A DNA stretch of 64,000 nt from Cellvibrionaceae bacterium (GTDB taxonomy: Bacteria; Pseudomonadota; Gammaproteobacteria; Pseudomonadales; Cellvibrionaceae): positions 124,001 through 188,000 of the forward strand of contig JAGKWU010000002.1 in assembly GCA_021151695.1 (NCBI GenBank), given 5' to 3'. Positions within the stretch are counted from its first letter, which is position 1. The number at the start of each line of letters is the position of its first letter. The notes under the pieces are model-generated. The model made no database searches. It was not told the DNA's origin and saw only the letters and a program-made list of their open reading frames with translations. Made by a program: the position numbers and the translations under genes. Shown piece by piece: positions 34,389 to 43,343 of this stretch.

Positions 34389-36326
34389 CTAATGCGATCC
34401 CAGTCGCAATAGCTGCGCTTGATCTGCCTCGCGTAACTTTTTCATGATGTCTGCCACCTTGTAGGGTTTGGTAATAAATCCAAAATCCTGGGTGGCAGAA
34501 ATGTCGGCGTTTAATGTGAGTGTTGTGTAGCCGGAGGCCAACAAAATATTCATGTTGGGCTTTAGGGATTTTGCACGCTGCGCCAACTCAATACCGCTCA
34601 TGCCCGGCATGGCAACATCGCTAAACAATAAGTTGATATCAGTTGTGCGCTCTAAAATTGCAAGGGCGTCCTTGCCATTGTTCGCTGCCAACACTTCGTA
34701 ACCAAGATCGCGAAATAACTCCACCGCCATATCCAGTACATCCGGTTGGTCATCAACAACTAACACTTTCTCGCTCAACTCTATATGGCTTTCGTCGTCC
34801 GCTTTATCCTCTGCAACGGCAGGCAGATACAGCGAAATGCACGTACCTTGTCCGGGGGCGGACTCTATTTGCATATCACCGTTGGATTGCTGGATAAAAC
34901 CATATACCTGGCTCAGGCCCAACCCGGTTCCTTTGCCGGTGGGTTTGGTGGTAAAAAAGGGTTCAATGGCTTGCGCTTTCACTTCCGGCGTCATTCCCTC
35001 GCCAGTATCGCAAAGCATAATTTTTACGTAACGACCTGCAGCCAGGTTGTTTACGCTCTGGCTCTGCAAATTTATCGCTTCGGTGGTAAGCGAAATGCTA
35101 CCGCCCGCTGCGGTGGCATCACGAGCATTTACGACCAGGTTTAACAGCGCAGCCTCAAATTGGGTTGCATCCATAATCACGAGTGGTAATGGCTCAGCGA
35201 GGCGAATGTTAAAATTCAACGAGGTTGTATTGGCGCGTTGTAATACGGCTTCAAAAGAATTGATAACGCGGTTGATATGGTATTTTTCCAGGCGCTGGGG
35301 CTGTTTGCGAGCAAAACTGAGGAGTTGCTGCGTGAGGGTAGCGCCGCGCGAAACGGCGCGTTCCATGGTGTCCAATACTCGCAATCCGTAATCGCTGTGA
35401 ATATCGCGACGCAATACGGCCATGCCATTAAAAATAACGCTCAGAAGATTATTAAAATCATGGGCGATGCCGCCAGTCAGCTTGCCGATAGCTTCCATTT
35501 TTTGCGACTGAAAGAGCGCCTCCTGGGCTTTTTGCAACGCTATTGCCGACTCGCGACGCTCGGTAATATCACGCGTGACTTTGGCAAACCCCCAAAGCTC
35601 ACCCATGTCGGATTTAATCGGGTCTATCACTACATGGGCCCAAAAACGTGTGCCATCCTTGCGCACGCGCCACCCCTCACTTTCGTAACGACCTTCCGTC
35701 AAGGCTGTGCGCAAAGCCTTTTCCGGTAAACCGTTGTTGCGATCTTCTTGGGTGTAGAAACGCGAAAAATGTGTGCCTGTCACTTCCGGCGCTGTATAGC
35801 CTTTAATGCGCCGGGCACCTTCGTTCCAGTTAGTGATTTCACCTTCAGGTGACAACATGTAAATCGCGTAGTCGGTAACGCCCTGAACCAGAATACGAAA
35901 TTTTTCTTCGCTGGCGTAAAGCGCTTCTTGTGTTTTTTTGCGCTCGGTAATGTCGCGGGTAATTTTGGCAAAACCTACCAGTGTTCCGTTTGCATCGCGG
36001 ATAGGGTCCATAACCACGCTGGCCCAAAAACGCGAACCATCCTTGCGTACGCGCCAGCCTTCATCTTCAAATTTGCCTTCAGTGAGTGCAATTTGCATAG
36101 CGCGTGCTGGCACTCCGGCGGCGCGATCTTCAGGGGTATAAAAAACCGAGAAATGTTGGCCCAGGATATCTTGCTCGTTATAACCCTTAAAGCGCTGCGC
36201 ACCGGCATTCCAGGTGCTGACAATACCCTCTGGCGAAAGCATATAAATCGCATAGTCAGTCACGCCTGCAACAAAAAGGCGAAAACGCTCGGCTTCTGAG
36301 TTAATGTCAAGGGTTGAAAGGGTCAA
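34389..36326 (-). CDS. cytoplasmic PAS-PAS histidine kinase with C-terminal receiver
   Basis: The 645-residue protein has no membrane segment. Two PAS/PAC units (about residues 11-135 and 140-260) are strongly alike: both contain V-T-D-Y-A-I-Y-M-L-S-P-E-G and E-G-W-R-V-R-K-D-G-(S/T)-R-F-W-A. HisKA follows with H289 in G-G-I-A-H-D-F-N-N-L-L, an ATPase domain with C-D-T-G-E-G-M and G-T-G-L-G-L, and a receiver with D570 in L-L-F-S-D-V-A-M-P-G-M. The start appears to be TTG at 36326, with no good ATG before the PAS domain. The input signal is unknown. It lies tail-to-tail with the hybrid kinase. Confidence 0.9.
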   Translation of the reverse strand: MTLSTLDINSEAERFRLFVAGVTDYAIYMLSPEGIVSTWNAGAQRFKGYNEQDILGQHFSVFYTPEDRAAGVPARAMQIALTEGKFEDEGWRVRKDGSRFWASVVMDPIRDANGTLVGFAKITRDITERKKTQEALYASEEKFRILVQGVTDYAIYMLSPEGEITNWNEGARRIKGYTAPEVTGTHFSRFYTQEDRNNGLPEKALRTALTEGRYESEGWRVRKDGTRFWAHVVIDPIKSDMGELWGFAKVTRDITERRESAIALQKAQEALFQSQKMEAIGKLTGGIAHDFNNLLSVIFNGMAVLRRDIHSDYGLRVLDTMERAVSRGATLTQQLLSFARKQPQRLEKYHINRVINSFEAVLQRANTTSLNFNIRLAEPLPLVIMDATQFEAALLNLVVNARDATAAGGSISLTTEAINLQSQSVNNLAAGRYVKIMLCDTGEGMTPEVKAQAIEPFFTTKPTGKGTGLGLSQVYGFIQQSNGDMQIESAPGQGTCISLYLPAVAEDKADDESHIELSEKVLVVDDQPDVLDMAVELFRDLGYEVLAANNGKDALAILERTTDINLLFSDVAMPGMSGIELAQRAKSLKPNMNILLASGYTTLTLNADISATQDFGFITKPYKVADIMKKLREADQAQLLRLGSH

Positions 36327-36463
36327 GGTAAGATCCAGCTGTAGTTATATGACTTCACAGCTTAGGGGGGATTGGCACTAAAGACTGTGTGTTTCCTAAC
36401 ACACCACTGCTGGCGCTTACCTGTAACGGGATGTCTACGAACTCTCGCGTGAAAATCCTATGA

Positions 36464-37588
36464 TCATTGAGTCCTGTAACCCAGGCGTTGAGCAATATCG
36501 CGTGTTGCGGTTTCAAGCTCAATGGCTTCGTCTGGTTTAAGCTCGGCCCGGTAGTAGTCTGGTGCTTTCACGACATCCAACCGCTGCGCCATGGCGGCGT
36601 CACTGCGGTTATCCTCAAGCTCAGCATGCGCAAGCATCCGCGCAAAAGTTTCATATGGCTGCTTGCACAAATCTTCGTAACGAACAAAAAGAATCGCGTT
36701 GCGCAGGTGATCATCCTGCTCTATCAAATCCAGCACATGTCCATACATGGATGCCCAGTAAAGGCCAAAGGCACGCGCGCGCTGCCCATTATCCCAGTGG
36801 CGACGAATCTCTTGCATTCGCGCATCGTCTCCCGTGTGGACGAAACGCTGGCCGCGTCCAAATTCGCAATGCCCCACCATGCGAATCACTTCTTGCCAGC
36901 GTGGATCTTCGTGTTGCGTCCGCAAAAACATTTCGTGTTGTTTGACCCAGGAAACGAAATGCGCAGATGGCTCGCGCGTCATCACGATAAAGCGTGCCTC
37001 GGGAATAACACGTGCGAGATAGCCGAGGCGGGTGAGATTGTAATTGGCCTTGGACAAGTAGCGCGACCGCCGACGCGCTAGCAAGAGTTTGCCCAAGGTT
37101 GTGCGATAGCATGTTTCGAAAGCGGGATTGCACACCGTAGATCCTAAAACGGCAGGGCGACTTTCATCGTGCAAGTGAGGAAAAAAATGTTCCCACAACG
37201 CCTCTTCGACAGATTCAGGGCTATCTCGTGTCACCATCAGCAGATCCTTGTGAACACGTTCTTTCGGTGTATCGCTGCAGAGTGGCAACCAATCGATAAG
37301 GCGGTTCCATAGGTAAGGTAGATAGGGTTGCGGCATATCGCGATAGCGGTGCGCCGCCAATGCGGGATGCTGATCCAGCAGCGTAAGGGCAATCGTCGTT
37401 CCCGCTCGCGCCATGCCCGTAACATACACTGGCCGGTCGATGGGTTTGAGCTTCGATTGCAACAGGCGCGTTTCAATATTGCCAAGCCGCAGCCAAAACG
37501 GTTTCAACAACTGCCGAATTTTACATAAGAGATAGTGTGCAAAGGGAAGCGCAGCCGGCTCCGCCTCGCTGGTGTATTTAATTCGCAT
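36464..37588 (-). CDS. PAPS-dependent sulfotransferase
   Basis: The 374-residue protein has the 5'-phosphosulfate loop V-T-G-M-A-R-A-G-T-T (about residues 56-65), the later 3'-phosphate region near V-M-T-R-E-P-S-A-H-F-V-S-W, and F-V-R-Y-E-D-L-C-K-Q-P-Y-E, all typical of the Sulfotransfer_3-like family. It would transfer sulfate from PAPS to a hydroxyl group. Its start lies 15 nt after the stop of the type III polyketide synthase on the same strand, so the polyketide or a derivative is the natural substrate guess. No other tailoring gene is adjacent. Confidence 0.83.
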   Translation of the reverse strand: MRIKYTSEAEPAALPFAHYLLCKIRQLLKPFWLRLGNIETRLLQSKLKPIDRPVYVTGMARAGTTIALTLLDQHPALAAHRYRDMPQPYLPYLWNRLIDWLPLCSDTPKERVHKDLLMVTRDSPESVEEALWEHFFPHLHDESRPAVLGSTVCNPAFETCYRTTLGKLLLARRRSRYLSKANYNLTRLGYLARVIPEARFIVMTREPSAHFVSWVKQHEMFLRTQHEDPRWQEVIRMVGHCEFGRGQRFVHTGDDARMQEIRRHWDNGQRARAFGLYWASMYGHVLDLIEQDDHLRNAILFVRYEDLCKQPYETFARMLAHAELEDNRSDAAMAQRLDVVKAPDYYRAELKPDEAIELETATRDIAQRLGYRTQ

Positions 37589-37603
37589 AGAACAGGCGAC
37601 TCA

Positions 37604-38731
37604 TCAAAATTGTACTAATAACCCTTCAATGGTCAGGCCTGGGCCAAAACCGAGTAATACGCCAAATTCACCCGGTGCCGGGCGCTTTTGTTTCAGCAGG
37701 CGATCCAGAATTAACAACACCGTCGGTGAGGAACAATTACCGCATTCGGCCAGCACTTCGCGCGACAGGCGAGTCTGCTCATCGTCAAGCGAAAGGGCGC
37801 TGCCTACCGCATCAATGATTTTGGGGCCGCCCGGATGCAGGCACCAATGCTTTACATCCCTTATGTTCATCTTCAATGGCGCTAACAATTTATCAACGAA
37901 GCCATTGATGGCTTCTCCAATCACAATAGGTACGCGTGGCGAAAGAGTCATCTTGAATCCATCATCGCGAATCGACCAACCCATGTAGTCCACATGTTCG
38001 GATATTGTCTCAGTATGAGTGGCGAGAATAAGTGGCCCGACATTGTCGGGCGTGTTGGCTATCACCATGGCTGCGCTGGCATCGCCGAACAGCGCCTGGC
38101 AAATAATCTGTTCCTTGCTTGTGTCGCTATCGCGAAAATGTACGCTGGAAATTTCGGTGCAGTGCACAAGCGCCGCTTGTTGAGGCCGTGCAGCGAGCGA
38201 ATCAAGCGCGGTTTTAATTGCAGTAAACGCAGCATGGCAGCCAACATGACCAATAAACGTGCGGCGAAGGTTTTCCGGTAATCCAAACTCCTCGGCAAGC
38301 AACATGTCCGGGGAAGGTGTGTCATATCCTGTGCAGCTTGTCATGATAAAGCTGCCAATCTGCGTGCGCGACGAATTCTTCAACACGTCACTATTCTTCA
38401 ACACGTCACTCTTCAACACGTCACTCTTCAACACTTCACTAAGGGTGCGTCGGCCAAGTTCCATTGCCCCTTGCTTCCACAATTTCATACGCTGCTGAAG
38501 CGGCGGTGATTTTTCGTCAGCCAGGGCAGGGTTAAAGAGCGCATGCCGCGAGTTAACCCCGACATTGCAAAAAATATCTCTAGCGCGGGGCACTTGTTCG
38601 AACCGGGGGCTAAACACTTGATCATAAATATATGATTGATCGAGCGGAGCGCCGGGGTGGGCAACAGACAGTGCAACAATGCGGGGAGTCAGTGATGGAT
38701 TACTAAAGGGATTGCTGTCAGGTAAATTCAT
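37604..38731 (-). CDS. type III polyketide synthase (chalcone/stilbene synthase family)
   Basis: The 375-residue enzyme is a ketosynthase-fold homodimer that extends a CoA-linked starter with malonyl-CoA and cyclises the chain, giving pyrones, resorcinols or phloroglucinols. The triad is visible: C165 in G-H-V-G-C-H-A-A, H299 in W-C-L-H-P-G-G-P-K and N332 in E-C-G-N-C-S-S-P-T. The C-terminal G-F-G-P-G-L-T-I-E-G motif is intact. Residues 99-120 are an unusual in-frame tandem repeat (L-K-S-D-V units) ahead of the T-S-C-T-G-Y-D-T-P strand. It is first in a two-gene unit with the sulfotransferase. Confidence 0.9.
   Translation of the reverse strand: MNLPDSNPFSNPSLTPRIVALSVAHPGAPLDQSYIYDQVFSPRFEQVPRARDIFCNVGVNSRHALFNPALADEKSPPLQQRMKLWKQGAMELGRRTLSEVLKSDVLKSDVLKNSDVLKNSSRTQIGSFIMTSCTGYDTPSPDMLLAEEFGLPENLRRTFIGHVGCHAAFTAIKTALDSLAARPQQAALVHCTEISSVHFRDSDTSKEQIICQALFGDASAAMVIANTPDNVGPLILATHTETISEHVDYMGWSIRDDGFKMTLSPRVPIVIGEAINGFVDKLLAPLKMNIRDVKHWCLHPGGPKIIDAVGSALSLDDEQTRLSREVLAECGNCSSPTVLLILDRLLKQKRPAPGEFGVLLGFGPGLTIEGLLVQF
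38379..38441 (-). repeat. in-frame 15/18-bp tandem repeat in the polyketide synthase gene
   Basis: Four units start TTCAACAC: one of 18 nt (38379-38396), two identical units TTCAACACGTCACTC (38397-38411 and 38412-38426), and a last TTCAACACTTCACTA (38427-38441). All are multiples of three, so copy changes keep the frame and alter only protein length. Confidence 0.9.
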
Positions 38732-39084
38732 AATGTGTCTTATTGATGGCGGGCTTAAAAAGTGTGTGCACCTTAGGTCGCCAATATGACAAGACGATGA
38801 TGATTAATATTTTTAATAAAAAAATAGAGAGGTGGCCGCACTATTTTTTAAACAAGTAGTGCAGTCTATCGATAAAACTTTTAGCAAAAAGGATCGCACT
38901 GAGGCGTTAGCTAGCGTACATACCCTCGTTTTTCTTTGGATAATACTGGGGTTACGCAACAGGGTTTTAGTGACTATATGTGTTTGGTTGCGTTGTGCGA
39001 GTGTATGCGCCACTCATCTTCTAGTGGCTCTGCCTTGGCAAACATAAAGTTGTTTATCAACTCTTTACCAAAAGGTGAGCAATC
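38732..39084. other. 353-nt intergenic region between pks and csbD
   Basis: AT-rich DNA between the divergent polyketide synthase and CsbD genes, presumably holding both promoters. Short overlapping open frames on both strands (38813-39013 minus, 38832-39047 plus) have no recognisable features. No clear operator or hairpin was found. Confidence 0.5.
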
Positions 39085-39249
39085 ATGAACAAAGATCAAA
39101 TGAAAGGTTCAATCAAAAAAGGTGTAGGTAAGGTTCAACAAAAAGTAGGCGAGGCGGTGGGTAGCGAAAAGCAACAAGCCAAAGGTGTGGGCAAACAAAT
39201 TTCCGGTGCTGCCCAAAAAGCCTTGGGTGATGCGAAAGAAAACCGCTAA
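39085..39249 (+). CDS. CsbD-family small stress protein
   Basis: A 54-residue hydrophilic protein, M-N-K-D-Q-M-K-G-S-I-K-K-G-V-G-K followed by V-G-E-A-V-G-S-E and A-K-G-V-G-K-Q-I-S-G. This is the CsbD/YjbJ pattern: very charged, Gly/Lys/Gln rich, low complexity. CsbD proteins are abundant in general stress and stationary phase, with no known activity. AAAGGTGAG 5-13 nt upstream of the ATG is a strong ribosome-binding site. A GC-rich hairpin follows the stop. Confidence 0.85.
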   Translation: MNKDQMKGSIKKGVGKVQQKVGEAVGSEKQQAKGVGKQISGAAQKALGDAKENR

Positions 39250-39261
39250 GCTTGCCTGTAC

Positions 39262-39283
39262 GCGGTGGCTTTTCAGCCACCGC
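39262..39283 (+). terminator. hairpin after csbD
   Basis: Perfect arms GCGGTGGCT / AGCCACCGC around a TTTC loop, 13 nt after the stop; the following sequence is T-rich only after about 10 nt. Confidence 0.6.
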
Positions 39284-39305
39284 ACTGCGTTCCTTTTAAT
39301 CTTTT

Positions 39306-39380
39306 CCTTTCAATACATTCCATTCAATAAATGCCTTTTCAATAGTTTACTTTTCAACGCCTCTCTTTCTATTCACACTC
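39306..39380. repeat. degenerate 15-nt periodic TTCAAY repeat
   Basis: Consecutive units beginning TTCAATACATTCC, TTCAATAAATGCC, TTCAATAGTTTAC and TTCAACGCCTCTC recur every 15 nt downstream of csbD and run into the 3' end of the PEP-CTERM gene. Period and unit start resemble the tandem repeat inside the polyketide synthase gene. Confidence 0.5.
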
Positions 39381-40007
39381 CACCCGTCTCGCTATTATTT
39401 TTCTTCGCTGTAACAAAAGTGCACCCAAAGCGGTGAGCATTAAAAAAGTGGTGTTCGGCTCAGGTACATCGTATTCGTAGCACAGGTTATCAATCAGTGC
39501 ACTGGTGCGTAGATTGTAATAAGCAAACAGGGATATATGGGATATACCATCAGGCGAAAATAATTTCACCAATTGATTGTCTGTGTAAGTGTAATTTTCA
39601 TTACCGGCATAGCCGTTCGTCCTGCGGCTAAACAACAATCCGGAATCGCCAAAAATATCCAGGAATACTGCCTGCTCAAACGCAGCGCTTACATACATCT
39701 CCACATAAGTAGGTTTTTTTTCCACAAAATATAATTCAAGTGTATCGCCACCTTGCAGCGCATTCGGTGCCGTCACCCCGCCACTCGCACCATCACCGGT
39801 AACGCCATCCACTAAATATCCATTACCTATAACCAACCCGCGGGATTCATATTCGTTAGTAAGCGGATGATCGCAAAAACAACCATCAACGGGTACGCGA
39901 ACAATATCATCAAAATCTATAGTAACTGCACTCGCCATGGGTGCGAGTGATAACGCAACGGCAATAAAACCCGCGCGACCTAAAGCAACAAAAACATTAT
40001 CCATCAT
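39369..40007 (-). CDS. PEP-CTERM sorting-domain protein 1
   Basis: The roughly 212-residue secreted protein has a signal peptide (about residues 1-27, ending M-A-S-A) and a beta-rich body with Cys-containing motif V-D-G-C-F-C-D-H-P. The C-terminus is a sorting tail: V-P-E-P-N-T, a hydrophobic helix (F-L-M-L-T-A-L-G-A-L-L-L), then Q-R-R-K. Such tails are processed by an exosortase; none is in this window. Two adjacent ATGs (40007, 40004) follow a GAGGA box; the TTG at 40010 is less likely. Function unknown, probably extracellular or surface related. It is divergent from the GH97 gene. Confidence 0.82.
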   Translation of the reverse strand: MMDNVFVALGRAGFIAVALSLAPMASAVTIDFDDIVRVPVDGCFCDHPLTNEYESRGLVIGNGYLVDGVTGDGASGGVTAPNALQGGDTLELYFVEKKPTYVEMYVSAAFEQAVFLDIFGDSGLLFSRRTNGYAGNENYTYTDNQLVKLFSPDGISHISLFAYYNLRTSALIDNLCYEYDVPEPNTTFLMLTALGALLLQRRKIIARRVECE

Positions 40008-40010
40008 CAA

Positions 40011-40407
40011 GTCCTCATGTTGAAAATCCGGCTTATATATACGTGGCTAGTTGGGAAAATTCTGTGACACTGAAAACAAAACATTGGTGACATTGAGGGC
40101 TTGTGTGCCAGTAAATTCGAAACGTTAATTTGCGAATAAATTTTTGTTATTTTTATTGCTGCATTATTTTTACTACGCCTGGTGCGTTAGTTGCGCTTCT
40201 GAAAATAATTAATGTGATCCCAAAAGTTAGCTCTAAACCTTGGGACAGGTGCGGGCCGTTTCAATTGGGATGATGGTTTAACAGCTGTCTTGTGTTTATT
40301 TATGTAATATTTATCGTAATAAATCGCCGATTAGTGAAATATACCGTTTCGGCTAGCTTTCCCGGCTAGCCTCATACCTATAACACCAAGCACAGAAGGA
40401 GGGCCTT
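40011..40407. other. 397-nt divergent promoter region, PEP-CTERM / GH97
   Basis: AT-rich DNA with no gene. Two copies of the palindromic octamer-like GGCTAGC (in CGGCTAGC and GGCTAGCC, about 40352-40372) lie 40-55 nt before the GH97 start and could be a regulator site. AGGAGG precedes the GH97 ATG. Nothing else was recognised. Confidence 0.4.
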
Positions 40408-42438
40408 ATGCACAATTCCCGACTAATGTTGGCGAGCCTGCTGCTGGCAACAGCAGCCCAAGCCGACACCTACACCCTTAACTCCCCCAATGCTCGCATC
40501 CAGGTTGAGGTCGCCAATGCGGCCAACGGTTTGAGCTACAACGTAAAACTGGATGGCAAATCGATTATCACCGAGTCCTCCCTAGGCTTGGTGGTTAACG
40601 AGCAACCCATTGGCAAAGAGGAATTACAATTTCTCGGTAAGGAAAACGCCAGTATCAACACAAGCTGGAACCTGCTTGCAGGCCGCGCCAAAACACTCCC
40701 CGATCATTACAACGGCATCACTTTGAAATTCGCCGGCAAAGATCAGCGCAAACTCCATTTGCTGGTGCGCGCTTATGATGAAGGTGTAGCTATTCGTTAT
40801 GTGTTGCCGCCGCAGGAGGGTCTCAAAGAACTCACGATTCAATACGAACTCACTCGTTTTTCATTTGCGGATGATTACACCTGCTTCGGTTTGAATCTGG
40901 GTAAATTCGCCAACAGCCACGAAGGCGAGTTTGATCCCATCAAAGCCTCGCGTATTCGCGAACACAATCTTTACGACAATCCATTGGTATGTAAAACCGG
41001 CGTAGGCCAAACGACTTTTGCATTGGCGGAATCCGATGTGCGCGATTATCCCGGCTCCTGGTTTGGCGGGCGCGGCGATGGTGGTTACGGTGTGGAGGTT
41101 CGCCTAACGCCGCGCTTCGATAGCCGTAAAGATGGTCTCGAACCTTCTGCCGTAAAAACCACTATGACAGCTGCCGGTGTTAAATCGCCCTGGCGAGTCA
41201 TTATGATCGGCGACACCCCCGGCAAATTAACCGAATCATCACTCATCGCCACACTCGGCGAGCCCACACAAATCAAAGACACCAGCTGGATAAAGCCCGG
41301 TAAAACCGCGTGGGATTGGTGGAACGATAATCAGGTTGTGCTCGACAATTCCTCTGCGTTAGAAAGTCCGAATCAAAAACCCGGCATGAATACCGCAACA
41401 TACAAAGCCTATATAGATTTCGCGGCAACGCTCGGGCTGGAATATATTCTGATTGATGCCGGTTGGCATGAAGGCGCCGCCTGGACGAACAAACCCGGTG
41501 CGAATTTATTAAAACCCATTCCAGAAATGGATATGCCAGCAATCCTCAGCTACGCCAAAAATAAAAAAGTGGGCGTTTGGGTATGGGTGCAATGGAAGCA
41601 GCTTGATTGGCAAATGGACGAAGCACTTTCAGCTTACGAGCAGTGGGGCATCAAAGGTATCAAAGTCGATTTTATGGATCGCTCTGATCAGGAAATTGTG
41701 GATTACTATCACAAACTTTTATCCACCGCCGCCAAATACCATTTAATGGTTGATCTGCACGGCGCCTATCCACCCAATGGTTTAGTGCGTACCTATCCCA
41801 ACTTTATGACGCAAGAAGGCGTCATGGGTGCCGAGTACAACAAATGGAGCCAACGCATCACCGCCACCCACAATGTAACCTTGCCATACACACGCATGAT
41901 CCTCGGTCCCATCGATTACACCCCCGGTGGTTTCCGCCACACAACACCGGCGGAATTTCCCACGCTGCGCCGCAACACCTTGCCTTACGTGCAAACCACA
42001 CGCGGCCAGGCACTGGCCATGTACGTCGTATTTGATAGCCCCCTACAAATGCTCGCAGATTCCCCCATCACCTACAGCAAAACCAATGGCAAATGGCCAC
42101 AACCCAAAAGCAATTGGCAAGATGGTTTGGAATTTATCAAAGATGTTCCCGTGAGTTGGGATGAAACCAAAATCCTGCAAGGTGATATTGGTGAATACAT
42201 AGTGTCTGCGCGTCGTAAAGGGAATGATTGGTATATTGGGGCAATGACTAATGAGTCTGGGCGTGCGCTGAATATTCCTCTCGGGTTTTTGGGTAAAGGA
42301 AAATATAAAGCGGAGATTTGGCAGGATGGGGCGGATGTTTCTTCAGTTAATAAAACCAACTCTACACAAACCAGTGCGGATAGTTTGACGCTGACGTTAG
42401 CGCCTTCGGGTGGGGCGGTGGTGGTGTTGAAGAAGTAA
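40408..42438 (+). CDS. GH97-family alpha-glycosidase
   Basis: The 676-residue protein has a short signal peptide (about residues 1-19, ending A-Q-A), an N-terminal beta-sandwich (about residues 20-280), a TIM barrel (about residues 285-580) and a C-terminal beta domain, the GH97 layout. W-D-W-W-N-D and G-L-E-Y-I-L-I-D-A-G-W open the barrel; G-I-K-V-D-F-M-D-R-S-D-Q-E contains an Asp at the position of the nucleophile in retaining GH97 alpha-galactosidases. D-L-H-G-A-Y-P-P-N-G and M-T-Q-E-G-V-M-G-A-E-Y follow. Alpha-galactosidase or alpha-glucosidase activity is possible. The start has a perfect AGGAGG box. Confidence 0.9.
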   Translation: MHNSRLMLASLLLATAAQADTYTLNSPNARIQVEVANAANGLSYNVKLDGKSIITESSLGLVVNEQPIGKEELQFLGKENASINTSWNLLAGRAKTLPDHYNGITLKFAGKDQRKLHLLVRAYDEGVAIRYVLPPQEGLKELTIQYELTRFSFADDYTCFGLNLGKFANSHEGEFDPIKASRIREHNLYDNPLVCKTGVGQTTFALAESDVRDYPGSWFGGRGDGGYGVEVRLTPRFDSRKDGLEPSAVKTTMTAAGVKSPWRVIMIGDTPGKLTESSLIATLGEPTQIKDTSWIKPGKTAWDWWNDNQVVLDNSSALESPNQKPGMNTATYKAYIDFAATLGLEYILIDAGWHEGAAWTNKPGANLLKPIPEMDMPAILSYAKNKKVGVWVWVQWKQLDWQMDEALSAYEQWGIKGIKVDFMDRSDQEIVDYYHKLLSTAAKYHLMVDLHGAYPPNGLVRTYPNFMTQEGVMGAEYNKWSQRITATHNVTLPYTRMILGPIDYTPGGFRHTTPAEFPTLRRNTLPYVQTTRGQALAMYVVFDSPLQMLADSPITYSKTNGKWPQPKSNWQDGLEFIKDVPVSWDETKILQGDIGEYIVSARRKGNDWYIGAMTNESGRALNIPLGFLGKGKYKAEIWQDGADVSSVNKTNSTQTSADSLTLTLAPSGGAVVVLKK

Positions 42439-42456
42439 AGCGAGAGCATGTTGTGG

Positions 42457-42493
42457 AAAAAGCGGCGGGGGGAGATCCTCGCCGCTTTTTTTG
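42457..42493 (+). terminator. rho-independent terminator after the GH97 gene
   Basis: Arms AAAAAGCGGCG and CGCCGCTTTTT enclose a 12-nt loop, followed by more T residues, 19 nt after the stop. Confidence 0.85.
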
Positions 42494-42683
42494 TTTTTGG
42501 GGTGGTTGTGGCGGGGTTACTATGGGCCTTTTTTCAGGGTTAAGTGTTGTGGTAGATTTGTGAGACACAGATGTGGCAAGGATTTTGGGTGGATTGCCCT
42601 AAGATCATCGAATAAATAACCAGTTTGTAGCAAATGGCCGTTGAGGCTACTGTATAAATTTTAAGATATCAAAGAGAAAGGGT

Positions 42684-43319
42684 ATGTTTGGATTCGGAAA
42701 TAGAAAAAGATACAACGGAGCTGTAGATACAAAACTCGTTAGTGAGTACATGATCGTTACTGATCGTGAAAGGAACTCTAGGTTTCCAGGGGTCAATAAA
42801 TATTTAGAAATGATTGATCAGGCTTGGAATGCTAAGTTTACAGAGGAAGAGGCGGCCATGTTCATCGCAACGCTCTACTACTCAGGGCTTAAACAAAACG
42901 GTCATCATGAAGATGCACGCCAATTGGCCAAGCAGCTAAGCAGAATTGGTCAATCGGAATTTGCTGCAGGAAAAATAGGTATACAGAGACTTCAATCTTT
43001 CATGGCGCATATTGAAAAAGCAAATAAAGGTGTAGGAGGCTCAGGGCGAGATGATCAATCTGGAGCTGGATACGCAGTATTTTGTGAGCTAATGAATACT
43101 GGAAGACAGGCAGGCTTTACTCATTCAAGTGCTAAATTCTGGTTATGGGCGGAGAGAGAAATGGGGCGTGAAATTACGGGAATAGGTTTTGACGTGTTAG
43201 AAATTATTAGAGCAAAGCTTCTTAAAGAAGAACATGAAGTGAGTAACATGTCATTGGCAGAGCTAGAAAGCATAGCTGCTGAGCTATTTAAGCTACAGAC
43301 GGGGCGCCCTCTTAAATGA
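42684..43319 (+). CDS. hypothetical protein, 211 aa
   Basis: I do not recognise this soluble 211-residue protein. It begins M-F-G-F-G-N-R-K-R-Y, is mainly helical by composition (T-E-E-E-A-A-M-F-I-A-T-L-Y, then L-A-K-Q-L-S-R-I-G), has a Gly/Asp-rich turn (G-G-S-G-R-D-D-Q-S-G-A-G) and ends in a charged helix. No signal peptide or membrane segment is seen. AGAAAGGGT upstream supports the ATG. It opens a stretch of small, AT-richer genes with no evident functional link. Confidence 0.7.
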   Translation: MFGFGNRKRYNGAVDTKLVSEYMIVTDRERNSRFPGVNKYLEMIDQAWNAKFTEEEAAMFIATLYYSGLKQNGHHEDARQLAKQLSRIGQSEFAAGKIGIQRLQSFMAHIEKANKGVGGSGRDDQSGAGYAVFCELMNTGRQAGFTHSSAKFWLWAEREMGREITGIGFDVLEIIRAKLLKEEHEVSNMSLAELESIAAELFKLQTGRPLK

Positions 43320-43343
43320 TCTTTATCTTTAGCGAATCAGCCC

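Noticed and set aside
38813..39047. Overlapping ORFs on both strands between pks and csbD
   Set aside because: They lack good ribosome-binding sites, domains or biased codon use, and overlap each other in a promoter region.
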